A DNA stretch of 64,000 nt from an uncultured Flavobacteriaceae bacterium (GTDB lineage: Bacteria > Bacteroidota > Bacteroidia > Flavobacteriales > Flavobacteriaceae). Numbering within the stretch: the stretch's first letter is position 1; each line of letters opens with the position of its first letter. This document shows positions 56,746-64,000 of the stretch, in pieces. The DNA lies in assembly GCA_947504035.1 (NCBI GenBank), contig CANNGA010000002.1:1-64000 (forward strand), in the 5' to 3' direction. The notes under the pieces are model-generated. The model did not search any database and was not told where the DNA came from. It saw only the letters and a program-made list of their open reading frames with translations. A program made the translations under genes and the position numbers.

Positions 56746-57849
56746 TTAGTTTAAAATAGAGTTGTAAATTTCTATTGTGTTTTGCGCCATATTAGCCGTA
56801 GTATATTTTTCTAATAGCTTTTGAGCACTCAAGGTTACAAATTGCTGTTTGAGGGCATCCGACTGTTGCAAGGTTAAAAGGTGTTTGGTTAATGTTTTAG
56901 CATCATGCATAGGCGCTAATAATCCATTTTTTTCATGCTTTATAAGTTCTGGAATACCACCAACATTAGTACTTACTACAGGCACCTTATGATACATGGC
57001 TTCATAAATAAATTGCGGTAACCCTTCACTTTGGGACGTCATTAGAGCAATATTAAATTGCGGAATAAAATTAGACGCATTAGGTCTATAGCCCATAAAA
57101 ATAATATGGGCTTCTAGATTTAGAGTTTTCACTGTTTCTAAGAGTGCAGGAGTACGATCACTATGGGTGCCTATTTGAATGAAAACAAGGTCTGTGCGTC
57201 GTTCTACATTAACCACTCTATTGACTACCTCTATAAAGGTTTCTAAGTGTTTGGCTCTAATATGGTTTCCAATATGACCAATAATGGTCTTTTCGGCACT
57301 AATACAGTATTTCTCACGGAGTAAAAAATCGGTAACAGTGCTTTTTGTCCTTAAGTTTGTACCGTGATAAACCGTTACAACTTTGGTGGTATCACGAATC
57401 GCTTTTAACGTGACAGCTTCTGTTTCTTTAGAGACACAGAGTATCTTTTTTATTTTAGGATAGTTGTATTTATACAGTGTTTTTTTTCGTTCCTTTATAG
57501 GAAATGATGTCTTTTTACTAAAAACAAAAGGCGGTAAATTATAGAGCTTATCTGCGATAATAGCAAGTTGTAAAGCACTAGGGTCATGAATGTGAATGAG
57601 GTCTATTTTTTCTTTTTTACAAACATTACCAAGTTTAAAAACATACCTTAAATCTATTTTAATGTCTAGAGGTGCTGTTATAAAACGAATAGCAGTTTGT
57701 GCTAAGCGTTTGTGAAACGGCGCATTGGCAACGCAAAATACGAGATTAGAAATTTCGGGATTGGTAATGGCTAGTTCACTACATAAGTTTTCGATGTGGT
57801 ATTCTCCACCGCCCCAGTTTTTGACTCCAGACAGATGTAATATTTTCAT
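56746..57849 (-). CDS. Glycosyltransferase, GT4 family
   Basis: A 367-aa retaining GT-B glycosyltransferase. The N-terminal domain starts MKILHLSGVKNWGGGEYHIENL, and the C-terminal domain has IGHIGNHIRAKHLETFIEVV and SEGLPQFIYEAMYHKVPVVSTNVGGIPE. The last contains the E-x7-E motif for nucleotide-sugar binding. It begins immediately after the stop of the upstream GT2 gene (57850), so the two are translated together. Cytoplasmic or membrane-attached; probably transfers a sugar in LPS core or O-glycan assembly. Sugar and acceptor unknown. Confidence 0.92.
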   Translation of the reverse strand: MKILHLSGVKNWGGGEYHIENLCSELAITNPEISNLVFCVANAPFHKRLAQTAIRFITAPLDIKIDLRYVFKLGNVCKKEKIDLIHIHDPSALQLAIIADKLYNLPPFVFSKKTSFPIKERKKTLYKYNYPKIKKILCVSKETEAVTLKAIRDTTKVVTVYHGTNLRTKSTVTDFLLREKYCISAEKTIIGHIGNHIRAKHLETFIEVVNRVVNVERRTDLVFIQIGTHSDRTPALLETVKTLNLEAHIIFMGYRPNASNFIPQFNIALMTSQSEGLPQFIYEAMYHKVPVVSTNVGGIPELIKHEKNGLLAPMHDAKTLTKHLLTLQQSDALKQQFVTLSAQKLLEKYTTANMAQNTIEIYNSILN

Positions 57850-58776
57850 TTATTTACTGGCTATTTTTTGAGATTGTTTTAATGAGGTATGTAATGAAGC
57901 TCCTTTAAAAAATAAGGCATGAAAGAGCATATAATACTTAGGTTTGAATAGTGATTTAAATAGATATTTAAACGTAAGTATTGTTTTTAAAAGTATAAAA
58001 CTCATATATGAAGAATTCTTTTTTATCACGTATAATAACGATAATTTAAGTTCTTTTTTTATGAGCATATTTTTAGAAGTGCTTTGTCCTCTATAATGAA
58101 TATACTTGGCTTCTGGCACTAAGAAACATGCATTTTTACCGTTTAAAGCATTTATTCTATAGGCTAAATCGGTCTCTTCATAGTATAAGAAAATATTGGT
58201 ATCGAAACCCCCAACAGCATTGAAAGCGGCAACGTCAACATATAAAAACGATCCAGGAATACTGTCTACCTTCAAAGGCGTGGTATAGGTTTGATTTCGT
58301 TTCGGGTATTTTTTAGGATGTAGCTTTCGCAGTGTTTTTCGACCTAATAATTCCCTTTTTAGCGTTAAGAAGTAATCAAACGATTTTAGGACATTACCAT
58401 CCTCATCAAAACTTTGTGGGGCACACATGGCCGCCGTATCTTCTGTTTCTATAAAATTGTAAAGGACAGACAAACAATCGTTTTTTAAAACCGTATCATT
58501 GTTTACAAACGCATAGTGTTTTGCGTTGGCGAATTGAATGCCTAGCATGTTACCCGCTCCAAACCCCGTATTTATTTTACTTCGAAAAAGTGTTATGTTA
58601 CTACTAACCGCTATGTTTTGTTTTAAATGATGGTAATCATCATATTGAGATGCATTATCGATAACAATAATTTGATAATTTAAAGCTTTTGAGGTAGTTG
58701 AAATGATAGAATTAACAGCATTTAGTGTAAAATTAGAAGAATTATAATTGATGAGAATAACTGCTACTTGATACAT
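57850..58776 (-). CDS. Glycosyltransferase, GT2 family (rhamnosyltransferase-like)
   Basis: A 308-aa GT-A enzyme. VILINYNSSNFTLNAVNSI opens the nucleotide-binding fold, FVNNDTVLK holds the D-x-D-like metal site, SIPGSFLYVDVAAFNAVGGFD the acceptor loop, and YYEETDLAYRINAL the catalytic E-E-x-D motif. The C-terminal ~60 residues are hydrophobic and basic (LKTILTFKYLFKSLFKPKYYMLFHALF) and likely hold the protein at the inner membrane. The family often transfers rhamnose or similar sugars. It is directly followed by the GT4 gene with no gap and is divergent from the kinase-like gene. Confidence 0.92.
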   Translation of the reverse strand: MYQVAVILINYNSSNFTLNAVNSIISTTSKALNYQIIVIDNASQYDDYHHLKQNIAVSSNITLFRSKINTGFGAGNMLGIQFANAKHYAFVNNDTVLKNDCLSVLYNFIETEDTAAMCAPQSFDEDGNVLKSFDYFLTLKRELLGRKTLRKLHPKKYPKRNQTYTTPLKVDSIPGSFLYVDVAAFNAVGGFDTNIFLYYEETDLAYRINALNGKNACFLVPEAKYIHYRGQSTSKNMLIKKELKLSLLYVIKKNSSYMSFILLKTILTFKYLFKSLFKPKYYMLFHALFFKGASLHTSLKQSQKIASK

Positions 58777-58843
58777 TTATGAGGTGTTTAAAAGCAAATA
58801 TATATAAGATATCTCGATAAGACCTATATCATTAGGTATTTGT

Positions 58844-58851
58844 TATATTTG
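58844..58851 (+). promoter_or_regulatory. -7 promoter box of the sugar-kinase/GT4 operon
   Basis: TATATTTG is an exact TAnnTTTG, 57 nt before the ATG at 58909. No convincing -33 element at 18-21 bp. Confidence 0.4.
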
Positions 58852-58908
58852 TGACTTCTAATCTTATATTGAGACCAGTTACTCTTCATAAAAGTTTGCA
58901 GTTATTAA

Positions 58909-59706
58909 ATGAAACGTATTGCTATAATTAATCCTTTATATAAAGCTGATAAGGCTAATTTTGATGATTTTATTACCAATTTTGAAACGAAGGGGGAGGA
59001 TTTTGGCAATCAAGATAGAAATAGTTTAAAATTATTTGAATTAAACGGAACGACTGTAAACATAAAGTCTTTTAAAAAACCGAATATTATTAATCAAATC
59101 GTGTATCGTTTTTTTAGAAAAAGTAAGGCCCAGCGTTCTTTTGAATATGCTAATAAGTTGCTGGAATTAAACATATTGACCCCCAAACCTATAGGGTATT
59201 ATGAGTTTACGGAAGGGCTCTTGTTTAAAAATAGCTACTATATTAGTGCGCAACAATATTGCGATTTGACCTATAGGGAGTTAACGACAAACTTAGATTT
59301 AGAGCAGCATGAAACCATTTTAAGAGCTTTTACACGGTTTACGCATGATTTACATGTAAAAGGTGTGCATTTTTTAGACCATTCTCCAGGAAATACTTTA
59401 ATTGAAACCCATGATGATGGGTATCATTTTTATTTAGTAGATCTTAATAGAATGGAGTTTGGCCCCTTAGATTTTGAGACTCGAATTAAAAACTTTTCTA
59501 AGCTTACCATTCATAAGTTTATGATAGAAATTATGAGTAATGAATACGCTAAGTGTTCTGGAGAGGATGAAACGAAGATCTTTAATTTGATGTGGGAGAG
59601 CACTAGAGCATTTCAAGAGAAATTTTATCGAAAAGTGAGACTTAAAAAACGTATTTTCTTTTGGAAGAAAAAATATAAGAATAGAGTTTCTCAATCTCCC
59701 ATATAA
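58909..59706 (+). CDS. Lipopolysaccharide core kinase-like protein (WaaP/Kdo kinase family)
   Basis: A 265-aa protein of the LPS-core kinase group within the protein-kinase-like fold. It has an N-lobe with VNIKSFKKPN (candidate ATP Lys), a hinge near NSYYISAQQYCDLTYREL, the catalytic loop GVHFLDHSPGNTLIE with D...N, and YLVDLNRMEFGPL at the metal-binding DFG position. The C-terminus is strongly basic (RKVRLKKRIFFWKKKYKNR), suited to contact with the membrane. It should phosphorylate a Kdo or heptose of the LPS core on the cytoplasmic side. It is followed by a GT4 gene 18 nt later in the same operon, consistent with LPS assembly. Confidence 0.82.
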   Translation: MKRIAIINPLYKADKANFDDFITNFETKGEDFGNQDRNSLKLFELNGTTVNIKSFKKPNIINQIVYRFFRKSKAQRSFEYANKLLELNILTPKPIGYYEFTEGLLFKNSYYISAQQYCDLTYRELTTNLDLEQHETILRAFTRFTHDLHVKGVHFLDHSPGNTLIETHDDGYHFYLVDLNRMEFGPLDFETRIKNFSKLTIHKFMIEIMSNEYAKCSGEDETKIFNLMWESTRAFQEKFYRKVRLKKRIFFWKKKYKNRVSQSPI

Positions 59707-59724
59707 TACAGGTTCCCTAATAAA

Positions 59725-60723
59725 ATGAAAGAACAACTATATTTTACCATCGTTCATAAATGGAAGTATTTATTCGCTATTTTAAAGTCGCATTTCTATT
59801 CGCGTTCTAAGACGGTTAAAAAAGTAGTTTATATTGCTAGGGAAAAGGATAAAGATTGGATTTTTGGAGCAAAAGTAAGGCGTTTATCAAGATATTCGGC
59901 TCTAGATGCTACAGTGCATTACCACAATAAACTTAGAAACTTTCCTAAAGCAGATGGCTATTTTTTTATATACCAAAACTATTTTTGCCGCAGTATTCGC
60001 AGTAATCCAAGCATACTAAAAAAGCGTAATGTGGTGATGTTTACCCATCCCAATTGGTCCAGAAAATATTCCAAAACGCATGTGGTATGGTGTCTCAATA
60101 AGGCCGATGTTATTATTTGTTTGAATTCTAATATTAAGGCATACCTTATTGCATGTGGTGTTAAGGCTGATTTATTACAAGTATTACATATTGGAACGTC
60201 GTCCTCCTTTTTTCATCCCCATGAAAGGGGACAAGGTGATATTGGTTTTTGCTCTGCATTTCATGTGCGCAAAAATCCTGATTTAATTTTGAATATTATC
60301 AAACATATGCCGGATAAAACGTTTCATTTAATAGGAAGGCATTGGGAACGGTATGAGAGGTTTGAAGAACTTAATGCGCTTTCAAATTTGATACATCATG
60401 ATGCGATGCCTTATGAGTCTTATCCAGACCTGTATAGCCAACTAGATGTATTTGTCTCGACATCCCTGTTAGAAGGTGGTCCTGTACCCATATTAGAGGC
60501 AATGATGTCTAATTGTGTGCCTGTAGCTTCTAAAACAGGATTCGCAGAAGATGTGATAGAAGATGGCACCAATGGATACCTCTTTGATTTAGAGGCGTCA
60601 CATGAGACTGTTATTCCGTTAATAGAAAAAGCATTAAAACTTAAAGGAGACATGAGGCCTTATGTGATGCCTTATACTTGGCAAAACTGCTCGAAAACTA
60701 TAGATTCTTATTTTTTAAGCTAG
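59725..60723 (+). CDS. Glycosyltransferase, GT4 family
   Basis: A 332-aa GT-B enzyme. The N-terminal half is shorter and less conserved than usual (VKKVVYIAREKDKDWIFGAK), while the C-terminal domain is clear: VLHIGTSSSFFHPHERG, IGFCSAFHVRKNPDLILNII and STSLLEGGPVPILEAMMSN, with E-x7-E, followed by VPVASKTGFAEDVIEDGTNG. It is the second gene of the operon with the WaaP-like kinase. Its last 9 bases overlap the end of the convergent GT2 gene. Probably works on the LPS core or an attached glycan. Confidence 0.88.
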   Translation: MKEQLYFTIVHKWKYLFAILKSHFYSRSKTVKKVVYIAREKDKDWIFGAKVRRLSRYSALDATVHYHNKLRNFPKADGYFFIYQNYFCRSIRSNPSILKKRNVVMFTHPNWSRKYSKTHVVWCLNKADVIICLNSNIKAYLIACGVKADLLQVLHIGTSSSFFHPHERGQGDIGFCSAFHVRKNPDLILNIIKHMPDKTFHLIGRHWERYERFEELNALSNLIHHDAMPYESYPDLYSQLDVFVSTSLLEGGPVPILEAMMSNCVPVASKTGFAEDVIEDGTNGYLFDLEASHETVIPLIEKALKLKGDMRPYVMPYTWQNCSKTIDSYFLS

Positions 60724-61491
60724 TTCTTGTTTGAGGTGCATGGCTTTAAGTTGCTTGTAGCGGTACCAGACACCATAGGCTGTTAAATAGCAAATGTCAA
60801 GGCCCTTTTTACCATCTAAAATGCCAAGGCGCACCAAATAGTTTTTTAAAAACTTATAGGTCGGTCTAAAGATGAAATGGAGAATGTTGGCTTTCTTACC
60901 TTGGTCAAATAACTCTTGGGCTTTAAGTGTTGCATAATATTCCATTTTCCGTTTATAATTGGCATTATTTGTAAAACAATAATGCGTCATACGGCTTTTG
61001 AGAATACGGCTTTTACCATTAACGACTAAACTTTCATGAACAATTTTATCCTTGTCGTAAGATGCATACCCTCTTTTAAAGAGTCGGTAAGTGGTGTCGG
61101 ATTGTAAACCACTAAAGCGAATAACTTCTTTATTGAAATAAAAACGACGTTTAAACATATAGGCCACCGTACTATTGGGCTTTGATAAGGCTTCAAACAT
61201 TTCGTTTTTAAGTGCGTCAGGAATGCGCTCATCTGCATCTATAAATAGAATCCATTCGTTTTTGGCTTGCGCAATGGCATAGTTACGCTGATCGGCAAAA
61301 TTTTTAAAAGGTCTTGATATTAGAGTCACTTCAGGAAAACGCTTTAACAGTGAAGGAGTCTTATCAGTACTAAGCCCATCAACTACAATAATCTCATCGG
61401 CAAATTTAATATTATTGATCACATCAACAATATGTTGCTCTTCGTTATAAGTAATTAGCAGTGCTGTTATTTTAGGTACCTTTTGATTCAA
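60715..61491 (-). CDS. Glycosyltransferase, GT2 family (WaaE/KdtX-like)
   Basis: A 258-aa GT-A enzyme. KITALLITYNEEQHIVDVI and DEIIVVDGLSTDKTPSLLKR form the nucleotide-binding part, and EWILFIDADERIPDAL carries the D-x-D. This opening and the QRNYAIAQAKNEW segment are typical of the WaaE/KdtX-like group, which adds beta-glucose or a related sugar to the inner LPS core. The C-terminus (NILHFIFRPTYKFLKNYLVRLGILDGKKG) is amphipathic, as in the family. Convergent with and overlapping the GT4 gene by 9 bp; divergent from the next GT2. Confidence 0.9.
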   Translation of the reverse strand: MNQKVPKITALLITYNEEQHIVDVINNIKFADEIIVVDGLSTDKTPSLLKRFPEVTLISRPFKNFADQRNYAIAQAKNEWILFIDADERIPDALKNEMFEALSKPNSTVAYMFKRRFYFNKEVIRFSGLQSDTTYRLFKRGYASYDKDKIVHESLVVNGKSRILKSRMTHYCFTNNANYKRKMEYYATLKAQELFDQGKKANILHFIFRPTYKFLKNYLVRLGILDGKKGLDICYLTAYGVWYRYKQLKAMHLKQELA

Positions 61492-61523
61492 GGATATTGG
61501 ATTAATATTTATGCAAAAATACT

Positions 61524-61531
61524 TATTTTTG
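61524..61531 (+). promoter_or_regulatory. -7 promoter box of the GT2 gene at 61537
   Basis: TATTTTTG is an exact TAnnTTTG only 6 nt before the ATG at 61537. A TTGG at 61497-61500 is a possible -33 element with slightly long spacing (23 bp). A transcript from here would be almost leaderless. Confidence 0.45.
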
Positions 61532-61536
61532 GCGTA

Positions 61537-62355
61537 ATGAAAGATATAAATGTTTCTGTAATTATAAGTACTTATAATAATCCTGAATGGTTAGAAAAAG
61601 TACTATGGAGTTATCATTTTCAAACCTATAAAAAGTTTGAAGTGGTTATTGCTGATGATGGGTCTACGAAAGTGACTAAAGCGTTGATTGACAGGTTGAA
61701 AAACGAAGTCGATTACCCTATTCAACACATATGGCATCCTGATGATGGGTTTCAAAAAACCATTATATTAAATAAGGCTACAGTTGCAAGTCTAGGGGAA
61801 TATTTGGTGTATACAGATGGCGATTGTATTGCACGAAAGGATTTTCTTGAGGTGCATGTTGCTAAAAGCGCACCTGGTTATTTTTTATCTGGAGGTTATT
61901 TTAAATTGCCAATGGGGTTAAGTAATGCCATAACGTTAAAAGACATCGCACAGCAAGATTGTTTTAATATAGCATGGTTAAAAGCAAAGGGCTTACCATC
62001 ATCTTTTAAAACGAGTAAACTTACGGCTCGTGGTTTTAAAGAAAAGGTGTTGAATAGATTTACGCCAACCACTGCGACTTGGAATGGACATAATGCCTCT
62101 GGCTGGAAAACAGATATTTTGAATGCGAATGGGTACGACGAACGGATGCAATATGGAGGTGAAGATCGCGAACTGGGAGAGCGTCTCTTTAACGCAGGCA
62201 TTAAAGCAAAGCAAATACGCTACTCGGCGATTTGTCTGCATTTAGATCACCAAAGAGGCTATGTGAAACCAGAAATGATTAAAAAAAATAAAGCTATTAG
62301 GGCCAATACGACATCGAATGGCGTATGTAGAACTGCTTATGGTATTACGAAATAG
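61537..62355 (+). CDS. Glycosyltransferase, GT2 family with galactosyltransferase-type C-terminus
   Basis: A 272-aa enzyme from Met at 61537 (MKDINVSVIISTYNNPEWLE); upstream codons are open but unlike the family and overlap the divergent gene. GT-A motifs are VVIADDGSTKVTKAL, YLVYTDGDCIARKDFL (D-x-D) and, at the C-terminus, YGGEDRELGERLFNAGIKAKQ, the GT7-like metal/acceptor block, followed by HLDHQRGYVKPEMI. This layout fits chondroitin-polymerase-like or galactosyltransferase-type GT2 enzymes. It ends by overlapping the convergent GT9 gene by 11 bp. Likely adds a hexose in glycan assembly. Confidence 0.88.
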   Translation: MKDINVSVIISTYNNPEWLEKVLWSYHFQTYKKFEVVIADDGSTKVTKALIDRLKNEVDYPIQHIWHPDDGFQKTIILNKATVASLGEYLVYTDGDCIARKDFLEVHVAKSAPGYFLSGGYFKLPMGLSNAITLKDIAQQDCFNIAWLKAKGLPSSFKTSKLTARGFKEKVLNRFTPTTATWNGHNASGWKTDILNANGYDERMQYGGEDRELGERLFNAGIKAKQIRYSAICLHLDHQRGYVKPEMIKKNKAIRANTTSNGVCRTAYGITK

Positions 62356-63406
62356 TGTTTAAAAACTGCGTTAATTTAGGGACAATGAATTCTGGTAAAA
62401 AGGCGTCGTAATAACTGGCAAAGTCGTCTTTGGTTTGTTTTGGAGACATCCCTTTGTAAAGTTCGGGTTTAATGTCGTATAAATGTATAGCATCGTTGGT
62501 CGTGCCATTGTCGAACATATTCCAAGCCTCTTTTATAATCCATGGAGAGAAAATAGAAAATGTAGGCATGTCTATGGCTTTAGCCATATTTATAGCACCA
62601 CCTTCATTACCAATAACCGCAGTACAATGTTTGGTAAGGGCTATAAACTCTCTTAAGGACTTTCCAAAAATATCCAAGCGGATGCTTTTTTGAGTCTCTT
62701 TAGAACAGAGGTTATATATGTGTTTTACCATATCTATTTGATGCGGAATGTAATTGAATAGAATAGTAGCATCTGTTTTAGCAACAATAAGGTCTATCAA
62801 AGTAGCCATGTACTTTAAAGGGTAAGTTTTCCTTTCTGAGCTTCCCAGAACACTTATCATAAAAAGCGGTTTATCTAGCGCTACAGCATTATGTTTTAAA
62901 ATGTGTTTTGCGTGTTCTAATTCTTCGTTTTTAAGATAAATTTTAGGCTTTTCAACTTTTATAGGAGCGTTAAAAAAGGGTTTTAGTAAGTTGAGTCGAT
63001 TTTCTATAGCTAAACCTGCGGTACCGTTTTGAAGTAAGTTTTCTTTATAGGTATCTGTATAAACAAAAGCAGAGTACCATTTGTATTTAGATATTTTACG
63101 AGATGCTCCAGAAAAAAACGAAAGTATGGTACTGGATAGTTTTGAATAGACATCAATTACAGTATCGTAATTTTCTTTTCGAATACGTTTAATTAATTTA
63201 CAAAATAAGAGGTTGCTACGTTCTATTTCTGGGGTAACGAAGATAAAATCATCAATATCAGGATGATGTTCAACAACAGGAAATGTATGGGAATTGATAA
63301 GATAATGCAATGTAGCCGTCGGGTATTTTTTTCTCAAAATAGAGCATAAAATACCTGAGGTGAGCACATCCCCAATCATTTTTTGTTGGATAATTAAAAT
63401 CTTCAT
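62345..63406 (-). CDS. GT9 family (heptosyltransferase-like) glycosyltransferase
   Basis: A 353-aa GT-B enzyme of the ADP-heptose:LPS heptosyltransferase family. MKILIIQQKMIGDVLTSGIL is the standard GT9 opening (with GD), PTATLHYLINSHTFPVVEHHP and YDTVIDVYSKLSSTILSFFSGA follow, and the C-terminal domain has FMISVLGSSERKTYPLKYM and AVIGNEGGAINMAKAIDMP followed by TFSIFSPW. The phosphate-binding N-E-G-G-A-x-(N/H)-(M/L)-A motif is conserved. It should transfer a heptose (or related sugar) to the LPS inner core. It is the last glycosyltransferase before dapD, on the same strand. Confidence 0.9.
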   Translation of the reverse strand: MKILIIQQKMIGDVLTSGILCSILRKKYPTATLHYLINSHTFPVVEHHPDIDDFIFVTPEIERSNLLFCKLIKRIRKENYDTVIDVYSKLSSTILSFFSGASRKISKYKWYSAFVYTDTYKENLLQNGTAGLAIENRLNLLKPFFNAPIKVEKPKIYLKNEELEHAKHILKHNAVALDKPLFMISVLGSSERKTYPLKYMATLIDLIVAKTDATILFNYIPHQIDMVKHIYNLCSKETQKSIRLDIFGKSLREFIALTKHCTAVIGNEGGAINMAKAIDMPTFSIFSPWIIKEAWNMFDNGTTNDAIHLYDIKPELYKGMSPKQTKDDFASYYDAFLPEFIVPKLTQFLNTIS

Positions 63407-63428
63407 TTTTGATTGTAATTAAAACTAT

Positions 63429-63472
63429 AAATTCCAAGTTCCAAAATGGTTAACTTTTGGAACTTGGAATTT
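63429..63472 (-). terminator. Long perfect hairpin after dapD
   Basis: A perfect 18-bp stem (63429-63446 with 63455-63472) with an 8-nt loop lies 16 nt after the dapD stop. Only short T-runs follow on the minus strand, so it may terminate dapD or protect its mRNA. Confidence 0.6.
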
Positions 63473-63488
63473 AGTTGCCTAACCTTTA

Positions 63489-64000
63489 TTAAACGGCTAC
63501 GCTATGTTCTCTTAAGGCATCATTAAGAGAGGTTTTTTTGTTTGTGCTTTCTTTACGTTTTCCGATAATTAAAGCACAAGGTACGTTGTAACTTCCAGAA
63601 GGGAATTCTTTAGCATAACTTCCTGGTATTACAACCGATCTTGCTGGAACGATTCCTTTATATTCTACAGGTTCGCTTCCTGTAACGTCAATTATCTTAG
63701 TACTCATGGTTAATACAACACCCGCACCTAAAACAGCTTCAGTTTCTACTTTAACACCTTCTACGACGATACATCTAGATCCGATAAAAGCATTATCCTC
63801 TATGATAACTGGAGCGGCTTGTAAAGGTTCTAAAACGCCACCAATGCCTACACCACCAGATAAATGCACATTTTTACCTATTTGTGCACAACTTCCAACA
63901 GTAGCCCAAGTATCTACCATAGTACCTTCGTCTACATAAGCTCCAATGTTTACGTAACTAGGCATTAAAATAGTTCCTGCTGAGATGTAAGCACCATGTC
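63489..64000 (-). CDS. dapD: 2,3,4,5-tetrahydropyridine-2,6-dicarboxylate N-succinyltransferase (5' end outside window)
   Basis: The C-terminal 170 residues of a left-handed beta-helix acyltransferase. The coding frame is open to the window edge and reads [20 protein letters not shown] before continuing, so the Met at 63965 is internal, not the start. Hexapeptide-repeat coils are visible ([58 protein letters not shown]), with family-typical [14 protein letters not shown] and [12 protein letters not shown]. The enzyme acylates tetrahydrodipicolinate in the diaminopimelate/lysine pathway, a supplier of peptidoglycan precursors. The missing part is about 100 residues. lysA of the same pathway is at 33.8-35.1 kb. 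Confidence 0.95.
   Translation of the reverse strand, partial: HGAYISAGTILMPSYVNIGAYVDEGTMVDTWATVGSCAQIGKNVHLSGGVGIGGVLEPLQAAPVIIEDNAFIGSRCIVVEGVKVETEAVLGAGVVLTMSTKIIDVTGSEPVEYKGIVPARSVVIPGSYAKEFPSGSYNVPCALIIGKRKESTNKKTSLNDALREHSVAV

Overview
The window looks like chromosomal DNA of a marine-type member of the Flavobacteriaceae (Bacteroidota). Type IX secretion (T9SS) substrates carry type A and type B C-terminal sorting domains. A PorP/SprF + OmpA + adhesin operon is present, as is a bacilliredoxin of the YtxJ family. Several genes are preceded by the Bacteroidota -7 promoter box TAnnTTTG, and the DNA is AT-rich with almost no Shine-Dalgarno sequences.

Layout. 1-5.6 kb is an accessory block next to a tRNA-Ser gene: the truncated C-terminus of a restriction-modification methylase, a small serine recombinase, and a two-gene McrBC restriction system whose McrB carries an inserted EVE/PUA-like domain. 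5.8-15.4 kb holds a nitroreductase, a three-gene surface operon (1328-aa type B adhesin, PorP/SprF, OmpA/TPR/PD40 protein) and a coupled pair of small secreted proteins (carboxypeptidase-regulatory-like domain and transglutaminase-like). 15.6-16.8 kb is a striking non-coding array of seven ~181-bp units, each with a terminator-like hairpin and a variable CTAA microsatellite; an eighth, diverged copy lies just downstream of clpB. 17-40 kb is ordinary housekeeping and metabolism: ankyrin lipoprotein, clpB, ytxJ, gamma-glutamylcyclotransferase-like, DUF885, RluA-type pseudouridine synthase, fumarylacetoacetase, glyA, M28 peptidase, DinB-like, lysA, sucC, DUF1456, TerB-like and uvrB. 40-50 kb carries two tandem giant T9SS type B surface proteins. 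The downstream one is a pseudogene broken by a 1-nt frameshift and by a 169-bp MITE-like insertion with 21-bp inverted termini; removing the insertion plus one copy of its 3-bp target duplication restores the frame exactly. 50-56.5 kb has a two-gene ABC transporter, an uncharacterised kinase-like protein, a pRiA4b ORF-3-like protein, heme A synthase and a CCA-adding enzyme. 56.7-63.4 kb is an LPS/glycan cluster (five glycosyltransferases of families GT2/GT4, a WaaP/Kdo-kinase-like protein and a GT9 heptosyltransferase-like enzyme) in mixed orientations. The window ends inside dapD.

How genes work together. McrB and McrC would form a modified-DNA restriction complex. The PorP/SprF and OmpA proteins probably anchor or deliver the adhesin encoded just upstream. 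DapD and LysA both serve the diaminopimelate/lysine pathway. The CCA enzyme is needed because the tRNA-Ser gene here does not encode CCA. The glycosyltransferases and the sugar kinase probably build the LPS core or an attached glycan. The most unusual signals are the hairpin/CTAA array, the MITE-interrupted adhesin gene and the recombinase-McrBC block.
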